A DNA stretch of 37,863 nt, taken from positions 1 to 37,863 of the forward strand of contig JAUWTO010000007.1 of assembly GCA_030614685.1 (NCBI GenBank), in the 5' to 3' direction. A program made the position numbers and the translations under genes. Numbering within the stretch: the stretch's first letter is position 1; the number at the start of each line of letters is the position of its first letter. The notes below the pieces were generated by a model. That model ran no database searches, was not told the origin of the DNA, and saw only the letters and a list, made by a program, of their open reading frames with translations. This document shows, piece by piece, positions 25,081 to 34,149 of this stretch. The stretch is from Candidatus Aminicenantota bacterium. Its GTDB lineage: Bacteria > Acidobacteriota > Aminicenantia > Aminicenantales > Aminicenantaceae.

Positions 25081-26646
25081 ATGGCAGGACACGATTCCAT
25101 CGAATTGGAGCTCTTCAAGAACCTATTCGTGTCCATCTCAGAGGAGATGGGGGCCGTGCTGGAACGCACTGCGCTTTCCCCCAACATAAAAGAGAGGCGC
25201 GATTTTTCCTGTGCGTTGTTCAACCACCGGGGCGAGACCTTTGCTCAGGGGTCACACATCCCGGTCCATCTGGGCGCCATGCCCCTCTCGGTCCAGGCTG
25301 CACTGAAGGCTTTATCCTTTGAACCGGGTGATATGGCCCTGCTCAACCACCCCTATCAGGGCGGGACCCACCTGCCGGATGTGACCTGCATATCTCCTAT
25401 CTTTGTGGACAAAACCCTCCGCTTTCTCGCCGCTAACCGGGCCCATCATTCCGACATCGGAGGGATGATGCCGGGGTCCATGCCTCTAGCCTCAGAAATA
25501 TTTCAGGAAGGCATCATCATCCCCCCTCTGAAGATCCGTCGGCGGGGCAGGCTGAACCATGAGTTCCTGGAGCTGCTGTTGTCCAATGTACGCACACCAG
25601 ACGAGCGACGGGGAGACCTCATGGCCCAGATGGCAGCCAATCATAAGGGAGTGGTCCGTCTGGAAGAGGTCATCCGGACGCATGGCCTGCGCAAGATCCA
25701 GCGCTACTCCCGACTCATTCAGGACTACACAGAACGCATCCTGCGCGAGACCCTGCGTTCCGTACCGGACGGCACCTACGCATACTCCGATTTTTTGGAT
25801 GACGACGGCCTCTCCACCGCTTCGATCCGGATCGGTGTCGAGATCACCATCCGGGGCGATGAAGCTACGGTCGATTTTCGGTCCTCCGATCCTCAGACAA
25901 GGGGCGGTGTCAACGCCAATTCGGCGGTCACGCTCTCTGCGGTCCTTTATGTGTTCCGCTGCCTGGTGGAGGAGGACATCCCTTTCAACACCGGCCTCAT
26001 GCGGCCCATCCGTCTCGTACTTCCGGAAAAATCCGTGGTCAACTCGGCCTTCCCCGCGGCCACTGCTGCCGGCAATGTCGAAACTTCCCAGCGGCTGGTG
26101 GATGTGCTGCTGGGTGCACTGGCCCAGGCTGTCCCGGACCGGATCCCTGCTGCCAGCTCCGGGACCATGAACAATGTCACGTTCGGAGGACAGGACCCCG
26201 TCCGGAAAATAGGCTTTGCCTATTACGAAACGATCGGCGGCGGCATGGGTGCCGGGAGCGGCCACGCCGGCCTGGATGGAGTCCACACGCACATGACGAA
26301 TTCACTCAACACACCCCTGGAAGCGCTGGAAAACACGCTGCCGATACGCATACGCCGCTACGGAGTCCGCCGCGGTTCAGGCGGAAAGGGAAAACACCGC
26401 GGTGGGAATGGGATCGTGCGTGAGTTCGAGTTTTCCGTCCCGACTCAGGTTTCCATCATGTCTGAGAGGCGCCGCCATGCGCCCTATGGACTGCAGGGTG
26501 GGCAGGCGGGTAAGAGGGGCCGAAACATCCTGATCTCAAGGGGACGAAAAACGATTCTGCCCTCCAAGGTCAATCTGGAGGCGGGACCGGGCGATGTGCT
26601 CCGCATCGAGACACCCGGGGGTGGTGGACATGGCAAGAAAGGCTAA
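25081..26646 (+). CDS. hyuB: Hydantoinase B / 5-oxoprolinase-type subunit (HyuB)
   Basis: ERTALSPNIKERRDFSCALFNHRGETFAQGSHIPVHLGAMP; GGIG-type C-terminus GVRRGSGGKGKHRGGNGIVREFEF. Confidence 0.93.
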   Translation: MAGHDSIELELFKNLFVSISEEMGAVLERTALSPNIKERRDFSCALFNHRGETFAQGSHIPVHLGAMPLSVQAALKALSFEPGDMALLNHPYQGGTHLPDVTCISPIFVDKTLRFLAANRAHHSDIGGMMPGSMPLASEIFQEGIIIPPLKIRRRGRLNHEFLELLLSNVRTPDERRGDLMAQMAANHKGVVRLEEVIRTHGLRKIQRYSRLIQDYTERILRETLRSVPDGTYAYSDFLDDDGLSTASIRIGVEITIRGDEATVDFRSSDPQTRGGVNANSAVTLSAVLYVFRCLVEEDIPFNTGLMRPIRLVLPEKSVVNSAFPAATAAGNVETSQRLVDVLLGALAQAVPDRIPAASSGTMNNVTFGGQDPVRKIGFAYYETIGGGMGAGSGHAGLDGVHTHMTNSLNTPLEALENTLPIRIRRYGVRRGSGGKGKHRGGNGIVREFEFSVPTQVSIMSERRRHAPYGLQGGQAGKRGRNILISRGRKTILPSKVNLEAGPGDVLRIETPGGGGHGKKG

Positions 26647-27844
26647 GAGGTTTTCCTTTGGCCCGGGATTCCTGGTCACGGCCGCGTTTATCGGGCCGGG
26701 GACCGTGACCACCTGTACACTGGCCGGATCCCGTTTTGGATATGCGCTCCTCTACGCCCTGGTTTTTGCCACTGTGACCACCATCTTTCTTCAGGAAATG
26801 ACGGGGCGGCTCAGCCTGGGATCCGGGCAGGACCTGGGGCAGGCCCTGCGCAGCGTTCCCAAGCGTCTGGTGACCCGGCTCATCTACGCGGTGCTTACCC
26901 TAGCGGCTATCACCTTCGGATGCGCCGCCTACGAGGCCGGGAACATCACAGGAGGGGCCCTGGGACTGGAGATCCTTACTCCACTGCCCTACCGCCTCTG
27001 GGTAGTCCTGATCTCCCTGGCTGCTCTCCTGCTCCTCGGACTCAAGAGCTATAAGGTCATTGAGAAAACTCTGATCAGCCTGGTAATCCTTATGAGCCTG
27101 TCGTTCCTGGCCACGGTCATCCTCGTACGCCCCTCCCTCTCTGCCGCCCTCTCCGGCCTCGTACCCACACTGCCCCCGGGTTCATTGATACTCCTGCTGG
27201 CTCTGGTGGGCACAACGGTGGTCCCGTACAACCTCTTCCTCCACTCTGCCGCCGTTAAACAGAAATGGGATTCTCCGGCCCAACTCCCTGAAGTCAAGAA
27301 GGACCTCTTGGTCTCCATCGGATTGGGTGGGCTCATTTCGGCCGCGATCGTGGTCACGTCCGCCATGGCATTTTTCACCCAGGGAGAGACCGTGGAGACG
27401 GGGATTAACATGGCCCAACAGCTGAAGCCCCTGTTCGGATCTGCAGCCCAGGTCTTTTTCGGCATGGGTTTTTTTGCCGGTGGCTTGAGTTCGGCCGTCA
27501 CTGCGCCCTATGCCGCTGCCTTCGCCTCGTCCGGGATCCTGGGATGGGAGAGAGGCCAGGACTCAGTCCGATTCCGGATGATATGGGCTGGGATCATCCT
27601 TATCGGATGCGTGGTTTCGATGTTCGGTTTCAATCCTATTTCAGTGATCATCTTCGCTCAAGCCGCCAACGGGATCATTCTGCCTATGGCGGTAGTCTTC
27701 CTGCTTGTGGTTCTGAACAATCGGGAAAAGATGGGGAGCCTGGCAAACACCTGGAAACAGAACCTGATCGGCATTGCCATCGCTGTGGTCGTTTCCGCTC
27801 TGGGGTTCTGGAGCCTCCTGAGGCTGCTTCCTTTCTTTAAGTGA
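26594..27844 (+). CDS. Nramp-superfamily transporter, non-canonical metal motifs
   Basis: FLVTAAFIGPGTVTTCTLAGSRFGYALL (TM1), LVGTTVVPYNLFLHSAAVKQKW (TM6); probable start ATG 26630, 17-bp overlap with hyuB. Confidence 0.88.
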   Translation: MCSASRHPGVVDMARKAKRFSFGPGFLVTAAFIGPGTVTTCTLAGSRFGYALLYALVFATVTTIFLQEMTGRLSLGSGQDLGQALRSVPKRLVTRLIYAVLTLAAITFGCAAYEAGNITGGALGLEILTPLPYRLWVVLISLAALLLLGLKSYKVIEKTLISLVILMSLSFLATVILVRPSLSAALSGLVPTLPPGSLILLLALVGTTVVPYNLFLHSAAVKQKWDSPAQLPEVKKDLLVSIGLGGLISAAIVVTSAMAFFTQGETVETGINMAQQLKPLFGSAAQVFFGMGFFAGGLSSAVTAPYAAAFASSGILGWERGQDSVRFRMIWAGIILIGCVVSMFGFNPISVIIFAQAANGIILPMAVVFLLVVLNNREKMGSLANTWKQNLIGIAIAVVVSALGFWSLLRLLPFFK

Positions 27845-28257
27845 GGGCACCACGCAGGGGATGTCCGATGCTGGATGAAGGGCTTAATCTATTCTTTTTT
27901 GTGTTTCATTCCGGGCTGATCCTGTTCAATCTCCTGGGATGGGTCTGGAAAAAAACGCGCAGGGCCAACCTGGTTCTCCTGCTGCTGACCGTATTATCCT
28001 GGTTTGTCCTGGGGATATGGTACGGCTTTGGATACTGTCCCTGCACCGACTGGCACTGGCAGGTGCGCAGCAGGCTTGGCCATGTGGACATGTCCCCCTC
28101 ATATCTCGTATTCCTGATCCGGGCGGTCACAGGGATCGAGATAGAGAAATCCCTGGTGGATGTTTTCGCTGTGACTTTCCTCTTGAGCGCTGTGGCGGCT
28201 TCTTCCTATCTGAACATCCGGGACATCCGCAGCTCAAGAAAGAGGTTAACCTCTTGA
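27841..28257 (+). CDS. Small membrane protein, DUF2784-like
   Basis: About four TM segments; WYGFGYCPCTDWHWQVRSRLG motif. Probable start at MLDEGL (27868). Confidence 0.55.
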   Translation: MRAPRRGCPMLDEGLNLFFFVFHSGLILFNLLGWVWKKTRRANLVLLLLTVLSWFVLGIWYGFGYCPCTDWHWQVRSRLGHVDMSPSYLVFLIRAVTGIEIEKSLVDVFAVTFLLSAVAASSYLNIRDIRSSRKRLTS

Positions 28258-28277
28258 CCCGAGGGTACACCCTACGC

Positions 28278-29051
28278 TCATATCAAGGCCTGGGCCACGG
28301 CGGCCCGGGCATGCAGGGCCGTCGTATCAAACAGGGGAAGGTCGTAATCTGCCTGGTCGACGAGAAGCGGGATCTCGGTGCATCCCAGGATGATCCCTTC
28401 GGCCCCCCGTTCCTGGAGGCCTTCGATGATCCTCCTGAACACGTCTTGGGAAGATTTGCGGATCTCACCCAGACACAATTCGTTGTACAGGATGCCGTGG
28501 ATGGCCTTCCGTTCCTCCTCCTCCGGGACCAGGACGTCGATGCCGTGTTTATCGAGGAGTCGGCCTTTGTAGAAATCCTGCTCCATGGTGAATTGTGTGC
28601 CCAGCAGCCCGACCGTATTCTGCCCCCGGGTGAGAATATCCTCTGCAGTAACATCCACGATATGAAGCAGCGGGATGTCCACCGACTCTGCCACCGACTC
28701 TGCCATCAGATGCATGGTGTTGGTGCAAATGAGGAGGAGCTCCGCTCCTGCCCGCTCCACGCGCTGGGCGGCATCCACCAGGACATCGGTGGCAGCGGCC
28801 CAGTCGCCCTGATGCTGGAAGCGCTCGATCTCCTCGAAATCCACGGAATACAACACACACTTGGCGGAATGGAAGCCTCCCAGACGCTCCCTGACTGCCT
28901 CGTTCACGATCCTGTAATACTCGAGTGAGGATTCCCAGCTCATCCCGCCGATCATTCCTATGGTCTTCATGGAGGCCTCCATACGTTTCTCCCCCACTCT
29001 ACAAAAATAATGCGTCCGGTGCAAACACAGAAAAAGGGATAGACTCCTCAT
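28278..29051 (-). CDS. Aspartate/glutamate racemase family protein
   Basis: MKTIGMIGGMSWESSLEYYRIVNE; LLICTNTMHLMAE and IILGCTEIPLLVD (two catalytic Cys regions). Probable start at MKTIGM (about 28970). Confidence 0.93.
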   Translation of the reverse strand: MRSLSLFLCLHRTHYFCRVGEKRMEASMKTIGMIGGMSWESSLEYYRIVNEAVRERLGGFHSAKCVLYSVDFEEIERFQHQGDWAAATDVLVDAAQRVERAGAELLLICTNTMHLMAESVAESVDIPLLHIVDVTAEDILTRGQNTVGLLGTQFTMEQDFYKGRLLDKHGIDVLVPEEEERKAIHGILYNELCLGEIRKSSQDVFRRIIEGLQERGAEGIILGCTEIPLLVDQADYDLPLFDTTALHARAAVAQALI

Positions 29052-29083
29052 TTTCCCATTTATTTTGCACCTGTCCCTTTTTT
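29018..29083. repeat. REP/MITE-like interleaved inverted-repeat element
   Basis: GGTGCAAA (29018-29025) pairs with TTTGCACC (29064-29071); AAAAAGGGA (29031-29039) pairs with TCCCTTTTT (29074-29082). Confidence 0.5.
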
Positions 29084-29099
29084 AAATTATGATAGCGTC

Positions 29100-30506
29100 A
29101 TGCCAGAGCCCCCCAAAAAAAGCTTCGGCCTGGTCCGGCAGCTGGGTCTGTTCGACGCCATCATGGTGATGGTGGGGATCGTCATAGGCTCCGGAATCTT
29201 CGTGACGACCGGAATCATGGCCAAGACTCTTCCCTCTGCCGGATGGATCCTGCTGGCATGGGGCGTGGGCGGCCTGCTCACGATGGCAGGCGCTCTGACC
29301 TATGCGGAACTGGGGGCGGCACTTCCGGAGGCAGGGGGCCAGTATGTCTACCTCCGGGAGGCATACGGGCCCATGGCGGGCTTCCTGTTCGGCTGGATCC
29401 TGTTCCTGGTTTACATGACTGGCGGCATTGCCGGGCTCGCCCTGGCTTTCGCCGAGTATTTCGGCTATTTTTTCCCTGCCCTGTCCATCCAGAACACCCT
29501 GATCTCCACACATTTCCACGGGTTCGGGCTCGAACTTCCAATCACGCTCTCAGCGGGCCAGCTGATCGGTGTCGGGGTGATTGTCCTGCTTTCGGTGGTC
29601 AACTTTTTGGGGGTGGTCTTTGGAAAGACCGTGCAGAACCTGCTGACAGTCCTAAAGATCGGCATCCTTCTGGTCATCATCTCATTTGGCTTCACGCTCG
29701 GGAAGGGGCACGGTTTCGCTTTTCAGCTCCGGGGGGGCACCAGTCTGGAGGGGAGCTCGCTCCTTATGGGATTCGGTGTGGCTCTGGTGGCTGTCATCTG
29801 GGCATATGACGGATGGAACAACGTGAACTTCGTGGCCGGTGAGATCAAAAATCCCCGGCGCAACCTTCCTCTGGCCCTGATCTTAGGCACCCTGCTGGTC
29901 ACAGTACTCTATATATTGATCAACATCATCTATTTTTACGCCCTCCCCTTCGGAGAGACGGTGGGCGTAGTGCGGATCGCGGAAAAGGCGACCTCGGCCC
30001 TGTTCGGCACCTCGACCGGAGCCTTGATCTCGGCAGCCGTGATGGTTTCCGTCTTTGGCAGCCTGAACGGATCCATCCTCACCGGGCCGCGCGTCTACTA
30101 TGCCATGGCCCGGGACGGACTCTTCTTCCGCAAGGGGGAGCGTATTCATCCCCGGTTCCATACGCCCGGCTTCGCCATCGCTATTCAGGCCCTGTGGGCC
30201 TCGTTTCTTACTCTGATCGGAACCTTCGAACAGATATTCACCTTTGCCATGTTCATGGCTATTTTGTTCTGGATAGCAGCAGCCGCTGCCGTCTTTACGC
30301 TGCGCAAGACCCGGCCCGATCTGCCCCGGCCATACAAGACCTGGGGATATCCTGTGGTCCCCTTGGTGTTCATTCTAGCCTCTTCGGGCATCCTCCTCAA
30401 CACACTTATCGAGAGGCCTGTCGAAGCCCTGGCAGGTATCGGATTGACACTGGCCGGCATCCCGGTCTATTTTTTCTGGAGGAACAGAAATCGGAAACCG
30501 GAATAG
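29100..30506 (+). CDS. APC-superfamily amino acid permease
   Basis: LFDAIMVMVGIVIGSGIFVTTG, WGVGGLLTMAGALTYAELGAALPEAGGQYVYLREAYGP, YDGWNNVNFVAGEIKNPRRNLP. Confidence 0.95.
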   Translation: MPEPPKKSFGLVRQLGLFDAIMVMVGIVIGSGIFVTTGIMAKTLPSAGWILLAWGVGGLLTMAGALTYAELGAALPEAGGQYVYLREAYGPMAGFLFGWILFLVYMTGGIAGLALAFAEYFGYFFPALSIQNTLISTHFHGFGLELPITLSAGQLIGVGVIVLLSVVNFLGVVFGKTVQNLLTVLKIGILLVIISFGFTLGKGHGFAFQLRGGTSLEGSSLLMGFGVALVAVIWAYDGWNNVNFVAGEIKNPRRNLPLALILGTLLVTVLYILINIIYFYALPFGETVGVVRIAEKATSALFGTSTGALISAAVMVSVFGSLNGSILTGPRVYYAMARDGLFFRKGERIHPRFHTPGFAIAIQALWASFLTLIGTFEQIFTFAMFMAILFWIAAAAAVFTLRKTRPDLPRPYKTWGYPVVPLVFILASSGILLNTLIERPVEALAGIGLTLAGIPVYFFWRNRNRKPE

Positions 30507-30516
30507 GGGAAACAGC

Positions 30517-31494
30517 ATGCACCAAAGGACCGAACCGGATGTGAATACCATAGCAAAGGAAGCCCAGCTGGCCGAGATCCGTATTCGCCCGCACATCCGG
30601 AAGACTCCGCTGGAACACTCTCCCTTCCTCAGCCGAGAGATCGGGGGGCAGGTTTTTCTCAAGCTGGAAAATCTCCAGCTCACAGGCTCTTTCAAGCTGA
30701 GGGGGGCCATGAACAAGATCCTCTCCCTGAGTCAGGCACAGCGTGAGAGGAGCGTAGTGACCGCCTCCTCCGGGAATCACGGCCATGCTTTCGCCTACCT
30801 GACGGATCGATTCGGGTTCCCTGGTATCGTCTACCTCCCTGAAACCACGGATCCGGGCAAGGTCGAAATCCTCAAGGCGTACGGAGTGGATATCCGGATC
30901 CACGGGGATGACTGTGTGCGGGCCGAGGCCGCAGCCCGGGCCGCTTCCGCCGATCAGGGATTCGCCTATGTACCTCCCTACAATGATCTCCAGGTCATCG
31001 CCGGCCAGGCGACCGTGGGGACAGAACTCAGCATTCAGGCCAAGACCATGGATGCCATTCTGGTCCCCGTAGGTGGGGGGGGGCTGATCTCCGGCATTGC
31101 CGGCTATCTGAAGTCACAAAACATCCCCGCATCCATCTACGGCTGCCAACCCGAAAACTCCCGTGTGATGTATGAATCCATAAAGGCCGGGCGAATCCTC
31201 GATCTCGAGTCTCTTCCGACACTCTCCGACGGCACTGCCGGGGGGATTGAGGCGGATTCCCTGACCTTTCCCGTGTGCCGTGACCACGTGGATGGTTTCT
31301 TCCTCCTGAACGAGGAGGAGATCCGAGCTGCCCTGAAGTTTGTGATCGCGAAGCATCATATCCTGATCGAAGGGGCAGCGGCCCTGCCGGTGGCGGCCCT
31401 GCTCAAGGAGCGGGAGCATTTCAAGGGGCAGACAGTGGTGCTGGTACTGAGCGGCGCCACCCTCAGCCTCGCCACACTGAAAAAGATCCTTTAG
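30517..31494 (+). CDS. PLP-dependent serine/threonine dehydratase family
   Basis: LKLENLQLTGSFKLRGAMNKI (PLP lysine), TASSGNHGHAFAY, VPVGGGGLISGIAGYLK. Confidence 0.92.
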   Translation: MHQRTEPDVNTIAKEAQLAEIRIRPHIRKTPLEHSPFLSREIGGQVFLKLENLQLTGSFKLRGAMNKILSLSQAQRERSVVTASSGNHGHAFAYLTDRFGFPGIVYLPETTDPGKVEILKAYGVDIRIHGDDCVRAEAAARAASADQGFAYVPPYNDLQVIAGQATVGTELSIQAKTMDAILVPVGGGGLISGIAGYLKSQNIPASIYGCQPENSRVMYESIKAGRILDLESLPTLSDGTAGGIEADSLTFPVCRDHVDGFFLLNEEEIRAALKFVIAKHHILIEGAAALPVAALLKEREHFKGQTVVLVLSGATLSLATLKKIL

Positions 31495-31507
31495 GAGGAT
31501 TCCTCTG

Positions 31508-31639
31508 ATGACACGAATCATGAACCTCACTGATATCAGAAGAATCTTGACCGGCATGGATCCGATCCCTGCACAGGAAGAAGGATTTGCCGCCTATTTC
31601 CGAGGCAGATGGAGCGCGATCAGGAATAGAAGGACCTGA
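31508..31639 (+). pseudogene. 43-aa ORF, possible N-terminal gene remnant
   Basis: Good SD (AGGAGG) before ATG 31508; MTRIMNLTDIRRILTGMDPIPAQEEGFAAYFRGRWSAIRNRRT*, ending inside the 3' end of the convergent aminotransferase gene. Confidence 0.35.
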
Positions 31640-32789
31640 ACCCCTCCACGATCTGATCCTGCTGCGCTTCGGTCAGCTCGGGATAGACCGGGAGGGCCAG
31701 GACCTCCTGGCAGGCTATCTCTGTCTGGGGAAAATCCCCTTTTTTGTATCCCAGATAGGAAAAACACTCCTGGAGATGGAGCCCCAGCGGATAGTAGATG
31801 GCCGTGGGGATGCCACTGTCTCTCAGATGGAGCTGCAGTCTATCCCTGTCCTGCACGCTCAGCACATACTGATGGTAGGTGTGGTAATGTGCGATACTGC
31901 GGTCCCGGTACAGTTCTGCAGGGAGCCGAACGGCCCCTGATTCCAGCAGGCCGCTGTCCTGGAACCGCGAACGGTAGCCGTCGGCGACCCGCTGCCTCCC
32001 GCGGTGCCAGTCATCCAGGTGTTTCAGCTTGATGCGCAGGATGGCTGCCTGGAGGGCATCGAGGCGGAAGTTACCGCCCAGGGTCTGGTAGATATATTTG
32101 TTCTGCGAACCGTGAACCCGCAGCACGCGCAGCTTCTCCGCCAGTTGGGTGTCGTCGGTCAGTACCATGCCGCCGTCTCCGAAAGCACCCAGGTTCTTAG
32201 AGGGAAAGAAGGACAGGGTCCCCATGTCCCCCAGCGTACCGGCCCTTTTGATCCCTTGAGCGCCCGTGTATTCTGAGCCCACGGCCTGGGCAGCATCCTC
32301 CACCACATATAGATCGTGAAGCTCGGCCAGAGCATTGATGGCGTCCATGTCAGCCAACTGCCCGTAGAGATGCACGGGTATGATCGCCTTGATGCGCGCA
32401 TTGTTCTTACTCGTAAGCTTCCGGTTCAACAGCTCCTCCAGCTTCATGGGATCCAGGTTGAATCCATTGGGCTCGATATCACAGAAAATCGGCACTGCGC
32501 GCAGCCTTGCCACAGCGCCGGCCGTGGCAAAGAACGTAAAGGGCGTAGTGATCACGTGATCGCCCTCCCCGATTCCCAGGGCCATGAGAGATATGATCAA
32601 AGCGTCGGATCCAGAGGATACACCCACTCCATGCCTAGCCCCGGAATAGGCGGCGACCTCCTCTTCCAGCTTTTGTACTTCCTCCCCCAGTATAAAACGC
32701 TGAGACGCGACCACTTCCGCTATTTTCCCATCGATCTCATCCTTGATGTTTCGGTACTGTGCTTTCAGGTCTAGAAACGGAATCGGCAT
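31620..32789 (-). CDS. DegT/DnrJ/EryC1/StrS-family PLP aminotransferase
   Basis: MPIPFLDLKAQYRNIKDEID, GVSSGSDALIISLMALGIGEGDHVITTPFTFFATAGA, LSFFPSKNLGAFGDGGMV. Confidence 0.94.
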   Translation of the reverse strand: MPIPFLDLKAQYRNIKDEIDGKIAEVVASQRFILGEEVQKLEEEVAAYSGARHGVGVSSGSDALIISLMALGIGEGDHVITTPFTFFATAGAVARLRAVPIFCDIEPNGFNLDPMKLEELLNRKLTSKNNARIKAIIPVHLYGQLADMDAINALAELHDLYVVEDAAQAVGSEYTGAQGIKRAGTLGDMGTLSFFPSKNLGAFGDGGMVLTDDTQLAEKLRVLRVHGSQNKYIYQTLGGNFRLDALQAAILRIKLKHLDDWHRGRQRVADGYRSRFQDSGLLESGAVRLPAELYRDRSIAHYHTYHQYVLSVQDRDRLQLHLRDSGIPTAIYYPLGLHLQECFSYLGYKKGDFPQTEIACQEVLALPVYPELTEAQQDQIVEGFRSFYS

Positions 32790-32821
32790 GTTGTTCTCTC
32801 CTCCTCTTGGGATCTATACGA

Positions 32822-33301
32822 TCACAAGACCTTTTTCAGCTTTTTTTTCTCTACGATCAGCTGCCCCTGATAGGCCACATAGTTGAGCAGGATGAGCACC
32901 CGTTCGTTCTGCGTCATCTCCCGCTTAAAAACTCCCTTGAGCCCCTTGAGCGGTCCCTCCATGATCTGAATTTCATCTCCCACAGAGGGTTCTTCTCCAT
33001 ACTTGTCGAACTCGATGAGGCCGTTGACTTCGCGGGCCTTTATCGCTTCGATCACCTCTTCGTAAATGGCGGTGGGGCTTTCCGGACTGCCCACCACTTT
33101 TTTGACACCGCGCGTATACTTGACAAGGCGGTAGTCCTCAGGAAATTCAAAACGGATGAACGCATACCCGGTAAAAAAGGGATTGATCCGATCGTCCTGC
33201 CTGATCTTGGGGTTGTACACTTCGAATCCCGCCTCCATGAACAGCCGTTCCACCTGGGACTCTTTTTTAGGCTTCGTGTTCAGAACATACCAGTTTTTCA
33301 T
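32822..33301 (-). CDS. NusG paralog (RfaH/LoaP/UpxY-type antiterminator)
   Basis: MKNWYVLNTKPKKESQVERLFMEAGFEVYNPKIR; FTGYAFIRFEF; KOW-like GDEIQIMEGPLKGLKGVF. Confidence 0.88.
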   Translation of the reverse strand: MKNWYVLNTKPKKESQVERLFMEAGFEVYNPKIRQDDRINPFFTGYAFIRFEFPEDYRLVKYTRGVKKVVGSPESPTAIYEEVIEAIKAREVNGLIEFDKYGEEPSVGDEIQIMEGPLKGLKGVFKREMTQNERVLILLNYVAYQGQLIVEKKKLKKVL

Positions 33302-33307
33302 GCCTCA

Positions 33308-34132
33308 TTATCCCGATCGATCAAATTTTGCGTACACATCTGGACGCCGGTCCGCAAGGAAAAAGCGCCTGGCCGTGCTCTCCGCTGCCCGGTCCAGCTC
33401 CAGCTCCGCATACAGGATGTGATCCTCTCCCTGGGGTGCCTGAGCCAGCAGCCGCCCATCCGGGTCCACCACGAACGATTCACCTGAAAAATGCAGGTGT
33501 TCTTCCTTCCCCACCCGGTTCACGAGAGCTGTATAGTAGCCATTCTGGAAGGCGGCCACCCGCAGCTCGGCCTCGAAGATGCCATCCGTCCACTCGCCTG
33601 CGGCGCCAGCCTGGGGGACCACCACGATCTCGGCATCAAGGAGAGCCAGGTTGCGCATGTACTCCGGGAAATGCCGGTCGTAACAGATGGCGACACCGAC
33701 CTTTCCCACCTTGGTCTGGAACACGAACTCGGCTTTGTCGCCGGGTGTGTAATAGCCCTTTTCGTAGAACCCGAGCCCCTCCATGATATGGACCATGCGG
33801 GTGACACCCAAGAGTGTCCCGTCTGCATCGATAACGGGGGACGCATCATAGGTCCTGTCACCGTCCCGCTCAAAGAGATTCAGGACCACGACCGTCCCAT
33901 ACTGACGGGCAAGCTGACTGAATTTTTGGGTGGTAGGCCCCGGGATGGGCTCGGCCCAGCGTATCGAATCCGATGTGGCTTCTGTCTGCGGAAGAAAGGG
34001 CAGGAACCCCAATTCAGCAAAGGCGATGAGCTCGGCCCCGGCCTGTGCCGCCTCATGAAACGCTTGGATCCCACGCCTCAGGTTGTCTTCCCGGTCCTGT
34101 TTGGCATGCTGCTGGATGAGGGCGATTTTCAT
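33308..34132 (-). CDS. Carbon-nitrogen hydrolase (N-carbamoylputrescine amidase-like)
   Basis: IAFAELGF, FYEKGYYTPGD, VGVAICYDRHFPEYMRNLALLDAEIVVVPQA (Glu-Lys-Cys triad). Confidence 0.92.
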   Translation of the reverse strand: MKIALIQQHAKQDREDNLRRGIQAFHEAAQAGAELIAFAELGFLPFLPQTEATSDSIRWAEPIPGPTTQKFSQLARQYGTVVVLNLFERDGDRTYDASPVIDADGTLLGVTRMVHIMEGLGFYEKGYYTPGDKAEFVFQTKVGKVGVAICYDRHFPEYMRNLALLDAEIVVVPQAGAAGEWTDGIFEAELRVAAFQNGYYTALVNRVGKEEHLHFSGESFVVDPDGRLLAQAPQGEDHILYAELELDRAAESTARRFFLADRRPDVYAKFDRSG

Positions 34133-34149
34133 GTTCCGGCTCCACAGAC

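Noticed and set aside
25492-26292. 266-aa minus-strand ORF
   Set aside because: Antisense shadow of hyuB.
27939-28928. 329-aa plus-strand ORF spanning the DUF2784-like and racemase genes
   Set aside because: Runs out of frame with one gene and antisense to the well-supported racemase; no domain motif.
32759-33487. 242-aa plus-strand ORF
   Set aside because: Antisense shadow covering the NusG paralog and the C-N hydrolase 3' end.
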